A DNA stretch of 64,000 nucleotides, from assembly GCA_051967755.1 (NCBI GenBank), contig JBQDYD010000001.1, positions 310,001 to 374,000 on the forward strand, given 5' to 3'. The notes beneath the pieces were generated by a model, which searched no databases, had not been told where the DNA came from, and worked only from the letters and a program-made list of their open reading frames with translations. This document shows positions 51,413 through 59,765 of the stretch, piece after piece. Source of the DNA: UBA1672 sp051967755. GTDB lineage: Bacteria > Pseudomonadota > Alphaproteobacteria > Micavibrionales > Micavibrionaceae. The stretch's first letter is position 1; the number at the start of each line of letters is the position of its first letter. Made by a program: the position numbers and the translations under genes.

Positions 51413-52076
51413 AATAGCGCTGGATTTTCTCTTCTTCCTCAACGCTGGGGTCGGGGAGGAGGCCGTTTTTGATTTTGATATCAGTGATGATATTTTTGAT
51501 CTGCTTCATGGCGTGGGCGCGCCCTATTCCCGTTTTAATCACATAATCACTGCGGGCGCATTTCTCTGAATCAGGGAGTTGGCGTTCTAGGATTTGTTCG
51601 AATTTTTCCTCACTCATCCCTGCGCGCTCCATCACGCGTTGCTTTTGAATCAGATAGGGCGCACTGGCGGTAATCGTATAATCAACACGGCTTTCCGCGC
51701 CTGTTTCAAACAGCAGCGGAATATCCAGACAGACGATATCGCGTCCCTTCAGTTTTGATTTGCGGATAAAATCGCGTTGATCTTCCTGAACGTACGGATG
51801 GATGATCGCCTCTAACTCTTGGCGCAGATAGTCATTATGAAAGACAAGCTTGCCAAGCTCCTTACGTTTTAAATCATACGTGCCTTTGACGTATATATCG
51901 GGATATTCGTAATGCGGGAACAGCGCCCCAATCGCGCGTCTGGCTTCGTGATCGCGTTTCAGGCATTTATGCGCGGCGTGGTCGGATTCATGAACGGGGA
52001 TATGCATGGTTTTCATCATCGACCCGATGGTCGACTTTCCCATTGCGATTGATCCTGTTAATCCGATTACGATCAT
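51411..52076 (-). CDS. coaE: Dephospho-CoA kinase
   Basis: CoaE adds the 3'-phosphate to dephospho-CoA, the last step of coenzyme A synthesis. The 221-residue protein begins with IVIGLTGSIAMGKSTI, a P loop, and has LVFHNDYLRQELEAIIHPYVQ and VCLDIPLLFETGAE, as in the family. Length fits. It normally lies with dnaQ and aroE in alphaproteobacteria. The start at 52076 is the first Met. It is transcribed away from the HAD gene, 68 bases upstream. Confidence 0.95.
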   Translation of the reverse strand: MIVIGLTGSIAMGKSTIGSMMKTMHIPVHESDHAAHKCLKRDHEARRAIGALFPHYEYPDIYVKGTYDLKRKELGKLVFHNDYLRQELEAIIHPYVQEDQRDFIRKSKLKGRDIVCLDIPLLFETGAESRVDYTITASAPYLIQKQRVMERAGMSEEKFEQILERQLPDSEKCARSDYVIKTGIGRAHAMKQIKNIITDIKIKNGLLPDPSVEEEEKIQRY

Positions 52077-52144
52077 TTGTTGTTTATAGCGTCAATTCAG
52101 GCGTATATAAACAGGCAAATCATGATTAAAAGGCGCAAAAGAAC

Positions 52145-52597
52145 ATGACACAAAAACAGGATACGGTTTTATTCGATATTGACGGTACACTTGCCGATAT
52201 TGCGCATCGCCGCGTGTTTCTGGATCAACCGCGCCCTGATTGGGCATCGTTTAATGATGCGATGGGCGATGATACGCCGAACGCGCCTGTGGTATCGCTG
52301 TATCGCAGTCTGTGGAATGTGGGCACGTATGATATCATTCTGGTAACAGGGCGGAATGAATGTTTCCGCAAAATCACAGAGCAATGGCTGGCGTGGAATG
52401 AAATTCCCTTTGGTCGGTTAATCATGCGCGCGGATAAAGACAATCGCGCCGATCATATGATTAAGGAGGAAATCCTGCATGCCCTACAGGCAGAGGGGAA
52501 GAACATTATCTTTACGGTTGATGATCGCCAGCAAGTGGTTGATATGTGGCGCCGCAACGGTATTACCTGTTTGCAATGTGATGTCGGGGATTTTTAG
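52145..52597 (+). CDS. HAD-family phosphatase (polynucleotide-kinase 3'-phosphatase-like)
   Basis: A protein of 150 residues with the HAD motifs: FDIDGTLADI (nucleophile Asp), LVTGRNE (motif II), and FTVDDRQQVVDMWRRNGI (motif IV). The pattern of a short cap with RxxFL and a TGRxE resembles the 3'-phosphatase domain of T4 polynucleotide kinase. Substrate unproven. Stands alone on the plus strand between coaE and aroE and ends just before the aroE stop. Confidence 0.8.
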   Translation: MTQKQDTVLFDIDGTLADIAHRRVFLDQPRPDWASFNDAMGDDTPNAPVVSLYRSLWNVGTYDIILVTGRNECFRKITEQWLAWNEIPFGRLIMRADKDNRADHMIKEEILHALQAEGKNIIFTVDDRQQVVDMWRRNGITCLQCDVGDF

Positions 52598-52599
52598 GT

Positions 52600-53439
52600 T
52601 TACTTGAGGACAAGCTCTTCCAGCTCTTTCGTGACATCGGGCATCACACCGTTCCACAGCTCAAACCCCGGGCGCGCCTGATGGAGGAGCATGCCAATAC
52701 CCGTCACCACCGCAAGGCCGCGATTGCGCGCATGATTGAGTAAATCAGTATAAAGCGGCGCATAGACCGCATCAGTGACAAGCGCATTGGGCGGGGCGGC
52801 TTTTAAATCAAGCTCCAGCGGTAAGTTCCCTGTCATGCCAAGGGCGGTGGTGTTAATGATGAGGTTGGCATCGCGCAAACACTCATCACGTTTATCCCAG
52901 TCATAGGCATCTATTTTATGAACATCCATCGCGGTTAGCACTTCGGCCTTATTGCGCGTACGGTTGGTAATTGCAATTTCAGGCACGCCTTCTTGTAACA
53001 GGGCATGGACAATCGCGTTTGCCGCGCCCCCTGCCCCGATGACGACGGCTTTGCCATCCTCAAAACGCCAATCCAGTTTTTCTTTGGTGACATGGTCTTT
53101 AATATTTTGAATAAAGCCGAACCCGTCAGTATTGGTGCCGTGTAATTTACCGCCCTTGATCGTCACGGTATTCACCGCACCGATTTCCTGCGCGATGGGG
53201 GATATTTCATCACATAAATCCATGATGGCGACCTTGTGCGGGATGGTTACATTAAAGCCCGCAAAGCCCGTATCAATTAGTTTCTGTACGCCCTGTTTTA
53301 GATTTTCAGGTTCTATATCAATGGCTTCGTATAATCCGGAAAGACCATATGAATCAAGCCAGTAGTTGTGGATAACTGGGGACTTGCTGTGGCTGATCGG
53401 GTGTCCGATTACGGCAGTTTTTTTAAAAGGATCTGTCAT
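52600..53439 (-). CDS. aroE: Shikimate dehydrogenase
   Basis: AroE reduces 3-dehydroshikimate to shikimate with NADPH. The 279-residue protein begins with KKTAVIGHPISHSKSPVIHN, then GFNVTIPHKV (catalytic Lys), NTDGFGFIQ, and VVIGAGGAANAIVHALL and TNRTRNKAEVL for NADP. Typical length. It overlaps maf by four bases, and the order ppsR-maf-aroE-coaE is the alphaproteobacterial one, apart from the inserted HAD gene. Confidence 0.96.
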   Translation of the reverse strand: MTDPFKKTAVIGHPISHSKSPVIHNYWLDSYGLSGLYEAIDIEPENLKQGVQKLIDTGFAGFNVTIPHKVAIMDLCDEISPIAQEIGAVNTVTIKGGKLHGTNTDGFGFIQNIKDHVTKEKLDWRFEDGKAVVIGAGGAANAIVHALLQEGVPEIAITNRTRNKAEVLTAMDVHKIDAYDWDKRDECLRDANLIINTTALGMTGNLPLELDLKAAPPNALVTDAVYAPLYTDLLNHARNRGLAVVTGIGMLLHQARPGFELWNGVMPDVTKELEELVLK

Positions 53440-54041
53440 GGTAAAATTTTATATGTTTTCCGTAAAAACGATAAAAGCGGCAAAAGCGGCATGCCTAAAA
53501 TCGTATTATGTTGTCCGCCGATACGGTCAAATAACCACAATCCTGCGCCCTCTATACGGTAACTTCCGACGCACATTGTCAGGGCTTCGGGGTCTTTTTT
53601 GATATAGGCATCAAGGAAATCATCATCGAAATTATGCATGGTCAGGCGCGCCGAATCTGTATGAAAGAACACGGTATTGCCGTTATCAATGACACATACG
53701 GATGAATAAAGGCGGTGACTTTTTCCGCGCATGGCCTTCAGCTTTTCGCGTGCTTCATCTACTGACTTTGCTTTCGTGATCAATTGGTCATTAAATTCCA
53801 TGGTTTGATCTGATCCGATAACCAAGGCATTCGGGTTTGCATCCGAAATATGTTTGGCTTTGGCCTGTGCCAGTTGCTCGGTAATCAGGGGAATATCACG
53901 TCCCTCTTTCACCAGCCTATCTATGATGGCTTCCTCATCAATATCAGCAGGGATAGAGGTGAATTCCAGCCCGATATCAGAGAGCATGCCCTGTCGTGCC
54001 TGACTGCCTGAGGCAAGAATAATCTTAGGATGCTTGCTCAT
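53436..54041 (-). CDS. maf: Maf-family nucleoside triphosphate pyrophosphatase
   Basis: Maf hydrolyses modified or canonical NTPs (for example dTTP, UTP or m7GTP) to monophosphates; the exact substrate class cannot be told. The 201-residue protein has IILASGSQARQGML with the SxSxxR motif, IPADIDEEA, and a central IGSDQTMEF. The start at 54041 fits the family (MSKHPKIILASGS); it lies within the last codons of ppsR, overlapping it by 17 bases, so the genes are coupled. Confidence 0.9.
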   Translation of the reverse strand: MSKHPKIILASGSQARQGMLSDIGLEFTSIPADIDEEAIIDRLVKEGRDIPLITEQLAQAKAKHISDANPNALVIGSDQTMEFNDQLITKAKSVDEAREKLKAMRGKSHRLYSSVCVIDNGNTVFFHTDSARLTMHNFDDDFLDAYIKKDPEALTMCVGSYRIEGAGLWLFDRIGGQHNTILGMPLLPLLSFLRKTYKILP

Positions 54042-54909
54042 GGTCTTTGCCCTTTTTTCTGGCCTGTTTGTCTTTGTCGATTTTATTTTGCAGCAACGCC
54101 ATAATTTCGGCGGCAGTTTCCTCAATCGATCGTTTGGTCACATCAATCACAGGCCATCCGTGATCCGTAAACAGGCGGCGCGCTTTGCGGACTTCATTGT
54201 CGATTTTATCTTCGTCCAGATATTCATTCGTGCTGAAGGCCGCCTCATTATTCTTTCCGGTTTTCAGGCGCGAATGACGCAGCTGTTGCAGGCGGACAGG
54301 CGATGCGGACAGGCCGACATAAAGCGGCTTTTTCAACTGGAAATGCTCATCAGGGACATCAACACCCGGCACAAGCGGAATATTCGCAACCTTAATCCCG
54401 CGGCGGGCAAGGAAGATACTGGTTGGTGTTTTAGATGTTCTGGAGACCCCGACCAAAATCACATCGGCCTCACGCAGGCCTTTCAGGGAACGTCCGTCAT
54501 CAAAACGCATGGCGAAATCCACCGCAGAGACGCGCTTGAAATAGGCATCATCCATCGTGTGTTGTAATCCCGGAACACCCACCGCATGCATCCCCAGATA
54601 GGAAGACAGGCTATGGATGATTGGGTCAAGGACGGCCACACACGGCACACCCAGCTCATCACAATGCTCGGTCAAACGGGCGCGCATTTTTTCATTCACA
54701 AAGGTGAAAATTACAGGACCGGGATTTTCAGAAATTTTGCGGATAACGCGTTCCAGTTGGCGGTCTGTACGCACCAATGGCCAGAATTTTTGGTTTGGAT
54801 CAATGCCTGCAAATTGCGCGAGAACCGCGCGGGAAAGCCCCAAAAGAGTTGTGCCAGTCGCATCAGAAACCAGATGCAGATAGAATTTCTTTTTACGTGG
54901 CTTTGCCAT
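54025..54909 (-). CDS. ppsR: Pyruvate, phosphate dikinase/PEP synthase regulatory protein
   Basis: PpsR-like (DUF299) proteins are bifunctional kinase and pyrophosphorylase acting on PPDK or PEP synthase. The 294-residue protein begins HLVSDATGTTLLGLSRAVLAQF and has the P-loop-like GVSRTSKTPTSIFLARRGIKVANIPLVPG, the family signature, and a C-terminal Lys-rich tail. It is first of ppsR-maf-aroE, upstream of which lies secB. Confidence 0.93.
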   Translation of the reverse strand: MAKPRKKKFYLHLVSDATGTTLLGLSRAVLAQFAGIDPNQKFWPLVRTDRQLERVIRKISENPGPVIFTFVNEKMRARLTEHCDELGVPCVAVLDPIIHSLSSYLGMHAVGVPGLQHTMDDAYFKRVSAVDFAMRFDDGRSLKGLREADVILVGVSRTSKTPTSIFLARRGIKVANIPLVPGVDVPDEHFQLKKPLYVGLSASPVRLQQLRHSRLKTGKNNEAAFSTNEYLDEDKIDNEVRKARRLFTDHGWPVIDVTKRSIEETAAEIMALLQNKIDKDKQARKKGKDHEQAS

Positions 54910-54951
54910 GTTCTAACTTTCCCGTTGGCTCTGTTTTATCAGGCGGGGTGA

Positions 54952-55476
54952 TTAATTCACCGCACCTTCGGCCGTGGCCTGTTTTGCTTCGGCGATTTCA
55001 TTCTTGAATTTATCCATGTAAAGCGCCTGAAAATCTACAGGGTTTAGCAATAGCGGGGGATATCCGCCTTGTGACGTAATTGTTGCCAAAATTTGGCGTG
55101 CAAACGGAAATGCCAGACGTGGAATTTCGATGAACAAAATCGGGTGGTGTTGGTTTTCGGGAACAACATCACCGATTGATACAGTCATACCGTAAATGAC
55201 TTCGGCGACGAATAGGGCTTTGCCATCGCGTTTTGCAACCGCATTAATCGTCAGGGCGACTTCATACATATTTTTGATATCATTATCTTTGATTTCGCGC
55301 GCATCCATATTGACGTTCACTTCCATATCCGGGGAACTGGCGGCACTGCGTAAAGAGTCCGGAGCATTCGGATTTTCAAATGAAATATCACGGACATATT
55401 GTGCATGTACTGTGATCGGAAGACCGTTTGCTTCTAATGGTTTGTTTTCTTGTGTCGGTGTTTTATCGTCGCTCAT
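54952..55476 (-). CDS. secB: Protein-export chaperone SecB
   Basis: SecB keeps preproteins unfolded and delivers them to SecA. The 174-residue protein has HAQYVRDISFENPNAP, the strand-rich VNVNMDAREI, and LFVAEVIYGM, with the family's Pro-phe region FIEIPRLAFPFARQI and GGYPPLLLNPVDFQALY near the C terminus. The start at 55476 is followed by an acidic N-terminal tail. It is 42 bases upstream of ppsR. Confidence 0.95.
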   Translation of the reverse strand: MSDDKTPTQENKPLEANGLPITVHAQYVRDISFENPNAPDSLRSAASSPDMEVNVNMDAREIKDNDIKNMYEVALTINAVAKRDGKALFVAEVIYGMTVSIGDVVPENQHHPILFIEIPRLAFPFARQILATITSQGGYPPLLLNPVDFQALYMDKFKNEIAEAKQATAEGAVN

Positions 55477-55543
55477 TGTGTGTTTATACCTTTACGCGTT
55501 TTTGTTTGGTGTGCCTTTAATTAGCACGAAAATCAGGGGATGC

Positions 55544-56005
55544 TCAAGCGTCGTCCTTCTCATCAATCGTTTCGTATTCTGCCTCGATAATTGTCGGGTC
55601 GGCCTGTCGGTGCGGATCTTGGAATTCTGAGTATTCCGTGCCGAAGCCTGTTGTTTGGAATTTGCCGGATTGAACCAGTTTGTTGCGGATCGCATCGCGA
55701 AACATCGGAACCAGCAAAGCAAAGCCTAGGGCATCAGTAATAAATCCGGGGGTGATTAACGTCGCACCGGCGGCAACAATGCATAAGCCGTCGAATAGCT
55801 CTTTTGATGGCAGCGCACCGCGGCGCATGGATTCGTGCGCAGAGCTCATTGTCATTAATCCCTGATATTTCACAATCGCCCCACCCAAAATTGCACTGAA
55901 CAGGCACATTAGCAAAGCCATGCCCAAACCTATCTCTTCGCTTACGCCCATAAACACGAATAACTCTGATATCGGGATGAGTATAAAGATAATAAAAAAC
56001 GGCAT
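55544..56005 (-). CDS. fxsA: FxsA family membrane protein
   Basis: FxsA (YtfJ/phage-exclusion suppressor) proteins are small inner-membrane proteins of unclear role; E. coli FxsA affects F exclusion of phage T7. The 153-residue protein has three to four hydrophobic helices, including FIIFILIPISELFVFM and LLMCLFSAILGGAIV, then GLCIVAAGATLITPGFITDALGF, the family core, and an acidic soluble tail. The start at 56005 (MPFFI) is the family start; a longer open frame exists. Confidence 0.9.
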   Translation of the reverse strand: MPFFIIFILIPISELFVFMGVSEEIGLGMALLMCLFSAILGGAIVKYQGLMTMSSAHESMRRGALPSKELFDGLCIVAAGATLITPGFITDALGFALLVPMFRDAIRNKLVQSGKFQTTGFGTEYSEFQDPHRQADPTIIEAEYETIDEKDDA

Positions 56006-56129
56006 AGTTATTCCTGACCTGCAATATGATAGCTCTAGCTTTAACATACTAAAAACGGTGGTAAAATGTTTTTATACGCGTTAAGGTCATGCGGTTAAGA
56101 AAACAGGATAAAACAAGGGGTTCTTTCAC

Positions 56130-56855
56130 GTGGCTGCAGAATTATTGATATATGCTTTGATTGCCGCCGGATTGATTTTCTGGTTACGCTCTATTTTGGG
56201 GACGCGCTCTGATGATGATACCGGTGCGCATACATCTCGGTTAGAGCTGAGTGAAGATGGTAAAATTGTAGGCTTAAATGCCGGTGAGGCAGAGCGCGGA
56301 GAAGATAAGCGCGGCTTGATCGAAGAACTGGCAGAAAGTCAAAAAGCGAATATGGGTATTGATGGCGAAGATGCAAAGGCCGGTTTGCACACTGTCGTTG
56401 ATGCAGATCGTGATTTTGACGTTTATATGTTCTTGAATGCCGCGCAAGACGCGTTTGTGTTTGCCGTTGAATCATTTGCGGATGGTGATCGTGAAACATT
56501 GGAAGACTTACTTAGCCCTGACGTGTTTGCCGCGTTTGACGGTGCGATCTCTGAGCGCGAAAAAGCAGGCGAGACCATGCAAACTGAAATTCAATCTATT
56601 CAGAAATCTGAAATCATCGAAGCACATATGGAAGGTAAAAAAGCGTTCATAACTGTGCGATTCTGGGCAGATGAAGTAACGGTAACAAAAGATGAGGATG
56701 GCAACATCGTTTATGGCCACCCTGATAAAGTGACACAGATGCGCGATGTCTGGACGTTCTGCCGTGATGTGAAATCACGCGACCCGCGTTGGTTGGTGGT
56801 TGAAACCCGCGAAGACGGCGCAGGTGATAACGAAACCATTCCCAATACACATTAA
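56130..56855 (+). CDS. Tim44/TimA-family adaptor protein
   Basis: A protein of 241 residues with an N-terminal hydrophobic helix (ELLIYALIAAGLIFWLRSILG) and a Tim44-like domain at about 90-225 (FLNAAQDAFVFAVESFADGDRETLEDLLS and later VRFWADEVTVTKDEDGNIVY). Bacterial members resemble the mitochondrial import protein Tim44 and are thought to act at the membrane; the role is unclear. The GTG start at 56130 is preceded by AGGGG eight bases upstream. It usually lies beside mltA and secB, as here. Confidence 0.88.
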   Translation: MAAELLIYALIAAGLIFWLRSILGTRSDDDTGAHTSRLELSEDGKIVGLNAGEAERGEDKRGLIEELAESQKANMGIDGEDAKAGLHTVVDADRDFDVYMFLNAAQDAFVFAVESFADGDRETLEDLLSPDVFAAFDGAISEREKAGETMQTEIQSIQKSEIIEAHMEGKKAFITVRFWADEVTVTKDEDGNIVYGHPDKVTQMRDVWTFCRDVKSRDPRWLVVETREDGAGDNETIPNTH

Positions 56856-56901
56856 TAAAATCTACGTTTTATAATTTGAATGCGCGTGATAGATATAATT
56901 C

Positions 56902-58077
56902 ATGCGCATTTTTCTTTCTCTCTTTCTTATATTCTTTTTGGTTGGCTGTGATGAAACCGCCGAAACCCCACTTGCAGAGGAAAAAGAACCCGAACTGGTT
57001 TTAACAGAGCAGAGCTACGCCGATTTGCCGGGCTGGGCGGAGGAAGATTTCTTTGGCGTCGGAAAGGCGTTCGGGCGATCATGTCACCGCATATTGGATA
57101 ATTACGCCGATACAAAAATGGGCACAATGGAGCAGGCAGGCACCTATGGTGATTGGCAGCCCGCCTGTAAAATATTCACCGAAGCCGATGATTGGACGGC
57201 GGATGATTACCGTGAATTCTTTCAGGCGCATTTCACGCCCTATCTGGTCAGTGCGGATAATAACGCCGTTGGCCTGTTTACGGGGTATTATGAGGCCTCG
57301 CTAAAAGGCTCTCTTACAAAGACAGAAACCTATAATATTCCGCTGCATACACGCCCTGATGATTTGGTGATGGTGTATTTGGGGCAGTTTCGAGAGGATT
57401 TAAAAGGCGTGCGCATTGCGGGGCGCGTGAAGGGCGGCGTCCTGAAACCCTATGAAACCAGAGAGCAGATCATAGCGGATGATTGGCAGCACAAAGATCA
57501 GGTTTTGTTATGGGTGGATGATGCCGTGGATGCATTTTTCGTTCAGATCCAAGGCTCCGGCATTGTTCAAATGAATGACGGCGAAACGATGCGTATTGGC
57601 TATGCGGGGCAAAACGGGCATCCCTATTACGCCATCGGGCGGGAGTTGATTAAAATTGGTGCGCTGACTAAGGAAAATGTTTCTATGCAAAGCATCAGGG
57701 CGTGGCTTCATGATAACCCTGATCGCGCGGATGAGATTATGAACACCAATAAGTCCTACGTGTTTTTCAGGCAGGTCAAAGGGGCAGGGCCGCTGGGTGC
57801 GGAAGGTGTGGCGTTAACGGCGGCGCGCTCACTCGCGGTGGATCGCACGAAATTTTCCTACGGCATGCCGATGTGGCTGGAGGCGGAACACCCTGAGGCG
57901 GGGGAAGAGCCATTGCGCAGACTGATGGTTGCCCAAGATACAGGCGGCGCGATAAACGGGCATGTGCGCGGTGATGTGTTCTGGGGCTATGGTGAGTTCG
58001 CCGAAGAGATGGCCGGCAAGATGAAATCAAAGGGGCATTATTGGGTGTTATTGCCTAAAGGTAATGAGACTGAATGA
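56902..58077 (+). CDS. mltA: Membrane-bound lytic murein transglycosylase A
   Basis: MltA cuts the peptidoglycan glycan chain to leave 1,6-anhydroMurNAc ends. The 391-residue protein has a lipobox LVGC (Cys about 15), so is an outer-membrane lipoprotein. The MltA barrel includes GYYEASLKGS, FVQIQGSGIVQ, and YAGQNGHPYY, then the C-terminal 3D domain with VAQDTGGAINGHVRGDVFWGYGEFAEEMAG, in which Asp residues are catalytic. Stop at 58077 overlaps the start of a small membrane gene. Confidence 0.94.
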   Translation: MRIFLSLFLIFFLVGCDETAETPLAEEKEPELVLTEQSYADLPGWAEEDFFGVGKAFGRSCHRILDNYADTKMGTMEQAGTYGDWQPACKIFTEADDWTADDYREFFQAHFTPYLVSADNNAVGLFTGYYEASLKGSLTKTETYNIPLHTRPDDLVMVYLGQFREDLKGVRIAGRVKGGVLKPYETREQIIADDWQHKDQVLLWVDDAVDAFFVQIQGSGIVQMNDGETMRIGYAGQNGHPYYAIGRELIKIGALTKENVSMQSIRAWLHDNPDRADEIMNTNKSYVFFRQVKGAGPLGAEGVALTAARSLAVDRTKFSYGMPMWLEAEHPEAGEEPLRRLMVAQDTGGAINGHVRGDVFWGYGEFAEEMAGKMKSKGHYWVLLPKGNETE

Positions 58078-58244
58078 ATGAGACAGAGGAAGCTAAGGAA
58101 GTAGTTAAGAAGCCTTTGTCACGAAAGGGCTTCTTTTTTTGGGTACTGTTATTGCTGCTCTGTTTTCTAGCGGCTGTGTTTTTAAACTTTTATGATGCAA
58201 TTTTTGAGACTGCGCATTTTGATAGTACGACTACCACAAAATAA
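58074..58244 (+). CDS. Small membrane protein coupled to mltA
   Basis: A 56-residue frame starting ATGA-overlapping the mltA stop. N-terminal acidic part (MNETEEAKEVVKK), then PLSRKGFFFW, a hydrophobic helix LLLLLCFLAAVFLNF and a polar tail with TTTT. Positive charges before the helix fit an N-in topology. A strong terminator hairpin lies inside the coding region (58107-58140), so translation depends on readthrough of it. No known family. Confidence 0.45.
   Translation: MNETEEAKEVVKKPLSRKGFFFWVLLLLLCFLAAVFLNFYDAIFETAHFDSTTTTK
58107..58140 (+). terminator. Rho-independent terminator after mltA, inside a small ORF
   Basis: AAGAAGCCTTT (58107-58117) and AAAGGGCTTCTT (58124-58135) form an 11-base stem with one bulge and a six-base loop, followed by seven T to 58140. 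It starts 30 bases after the mltA stop. Confidence 0.75.
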
Positions 58245-58281
58245 TACGTAGTGCAGTCTCAAACCCTGCCAGTCAAGCCAA

Positions 58282-59598
58282 TTAGGCGACATCCTTTGTA
58301 TCCTGCGCGCCGAAAACGATGCGGAAGGCATGATCCAGATCGGCGATGATATCATCAGGATGTTCCAAGCCAATCGACAGTCTGATCAAGCCATCCTTAA
58401 CGCCGACCAAATCACGAATATCTTTTGCCACACCAGAATGCGTTGTTGAAGCAGGGTGACAGACAAGGGATTCCGTCCCGCCCAGTGATACTGCGGATTT
58501 GAACAAGGACAGCGCGTTAATCAATTTAAAAATCTGCGCCTTGGGGACATCAACCACAAATGAAAACGTAGAGCCGGAGCCCGTACATTGGCGTTGATAG
58601 ACCTCTTGATAATCAGGGTCTTTGATAAAGTCAGGGTGATACACCTCCACTGCGTGATAGGGGTTATCAGACAGCCATTGCGCGATGGCTTTGCTGCTGT
58701 CGGCGGCGCGGTCCATACGAAGGGCAACGGTTTCCAATGACCTTGAAATCATCCAGCATGTATGCGGATCAAGGTTAAGCCCCATAGAACCGCGCATAGA
58801 TTTTACCTTTTTAATCAATGCTTTATTGCCACACACGGCGCCGCCAACCAAATCGCTGTGCCCGCCAATATATTTGGTGAGGGAATAGACAGCCAGATCA
58901 ATGCCTTGCGGCACAACGCGCTGATGCACGGGGCCCATCATTGTGTTATCACATACAGAGATCGGGCGATGGCCTGTTTCTTGTTCTGTTTTGGCGATTA
59001 AGTCAGACAGCAGGTTAAAATCAACCAGCGCATTTGTCGGGTTGGCAGGTGTTTCACAAAATACCATACCGACGCGGCCAAGTGATTTTGCTTTTTCAAA
59101 AGCCTGCTCCATTGATTCCTTATGCAATCCGTCATGGAAGCTGACAGATTTAATGCCGAATTCCGATAGGGTGTTGGAAATGAGTGTTTCTGTTCCGCCA
59201 TAGAGGGGGGAGCTATGGATAATCACATCACCCGGGCGTAGGAACCCGAATAGAACCGCACTGATCGCGCCCATCCCACTGGAGAGCACGGCCGCGCTCT
59301 CTGATCCCTCAAGGATGGCCATGCGGTCTTCGATAATTTCGGCGTTGGGGTGGTTAAAGCGGCTATAGATCAAACCGCCTGTTTCGCCTTCCGGTGCTTC
59401 TTTACGGCCGGACATGACATTAAAGAATTCTTCGCCTTCTTCGGCAGATGAAAACACAAATGTTGAGGTTAAGAAAACGGGCGGTTTTACTGATCCTTCA
59501 GAGAGTTTGGGGTCATAGCCATAGGACATCATTAATGTCTCAGGCTTAAGCGCATGATCGCCGATTTTTTTCTTATTATAATTTGTTTTTTCTGCCAT
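58282..59598 (-). CDS. PLP-dependent cystathionine/methionine gamma-lyase type enzyme
   Basis: A protein of 438 residues of the Cys/Met metabolism PLP family, with the typical RFNHPNAEIIEDRMAILEG block, SAAVLSSGMGAISAV, HSSPLYGGT, and the PLP-Lys motif SLTKYIGGHSD in the centre. Substrate not certain: methionine gamma-lyase, cystathionine gamma-synthase and related enzymes share these features. The start at 59598 (MAEKTNYNKKK) with AGGA upstream is preferred to the GTG at 59622. A palindrome at 59626-59646 covers the promoter, suggesting repression. Confidence 0.9.
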   Translation of the reverse strand: MAEKTNYNKKKIGDHALKPETLMMSYGYDPKLSEGSVKPPVFLTSTFVFSSAEEGEEFFNVMSGRKEAPEGETGGLIYSRFNHPNAEIIEDRMAILEGSESAAVLSSGMGAISAVLFGFLRPGDVIIHSSPLYGGTETLISNTLSEFGIKSVSFHDGLHKESMEQAFEKAKSLGRVGMVFCETPANPTNALVDFNLLSDLIAKTEQETGHRPISVCDNTMMGPVHQRVVPQGIDLAVYSLTKYIGGHSDLVGGAVCGNKALIKKVKSMRGSMGLNLDPHTCWMISRSLETVALRMDRAADSSKAIAQWLSDNPYHAVEVYHPDFIKDPDYQEVYQRQCTGSGSTFSFVVDVPKAQIFKLINALSLFKSAVSLGGTESLVCHPASTTHSGVAKDIRDLVGVKDGLIRLSIGLEHPDDIIADLDHAFRIVFGAQDTKDVA

Positions 59599-59625
59599 TT
59601 TGCCAATCCTATCTTTACGCACTGC

Positions 59626-59667
59626 GTTATACGCATATCGTATAACACCCGCGCGGGGATTGGTAAA
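59626..59667 (-). promoter_or_regulatory. Palindromic operator and promoter of the gamma-lyase gene
   Basis: GTTATACG, five bases, CGTATAAC (59626-59646), a perfect inverted repeat. On the minus strand TATACG (59639-59644) and TTTACC (59662-59667) are 17 bases apart and look like -10 and -35. A repressor bound here would block polymerase. Apart from the direct repeat at 59733 I see nothing else in 59623-59765. Confidence 0.45.
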
Positions 59668-59732
59668 TAATATGTAATCAACTATTTTATGCGTATCTGA
59701 TGGTTTGACGTATATTTAATTGCGGTTCGCGG

Positions 59733-59756
59733 TATTGCCTGCGCACGGTTTCGATA
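59733..59756. repeat. Direct repeat copy A: end of an aldo/keto reductase gene
   Basis: A 24-base sequence identical to 61551-61574; weaker similarity extends on one side to about 50 bases. Read on the minus strand it encodes IETVRRQY, the C-terminal motif of the aldo/keto reductase. No gene for the rest of a reductase is present next to it, so it is a remnant. Confidence 0.7.
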
Positions 59757-59765
59757 AGCGTAATA

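Noticed and set aside
53367..53375. DnaA box TGTGGATAA inside aroE
   Set aside because: Isolated and coding; no other origin features.
59048..59060. parS-like half site (TGTTTCAC) in the gamma-lyase gene; also at 1359 and 60626
   Set aside because: Only one half of the palindrome matches.
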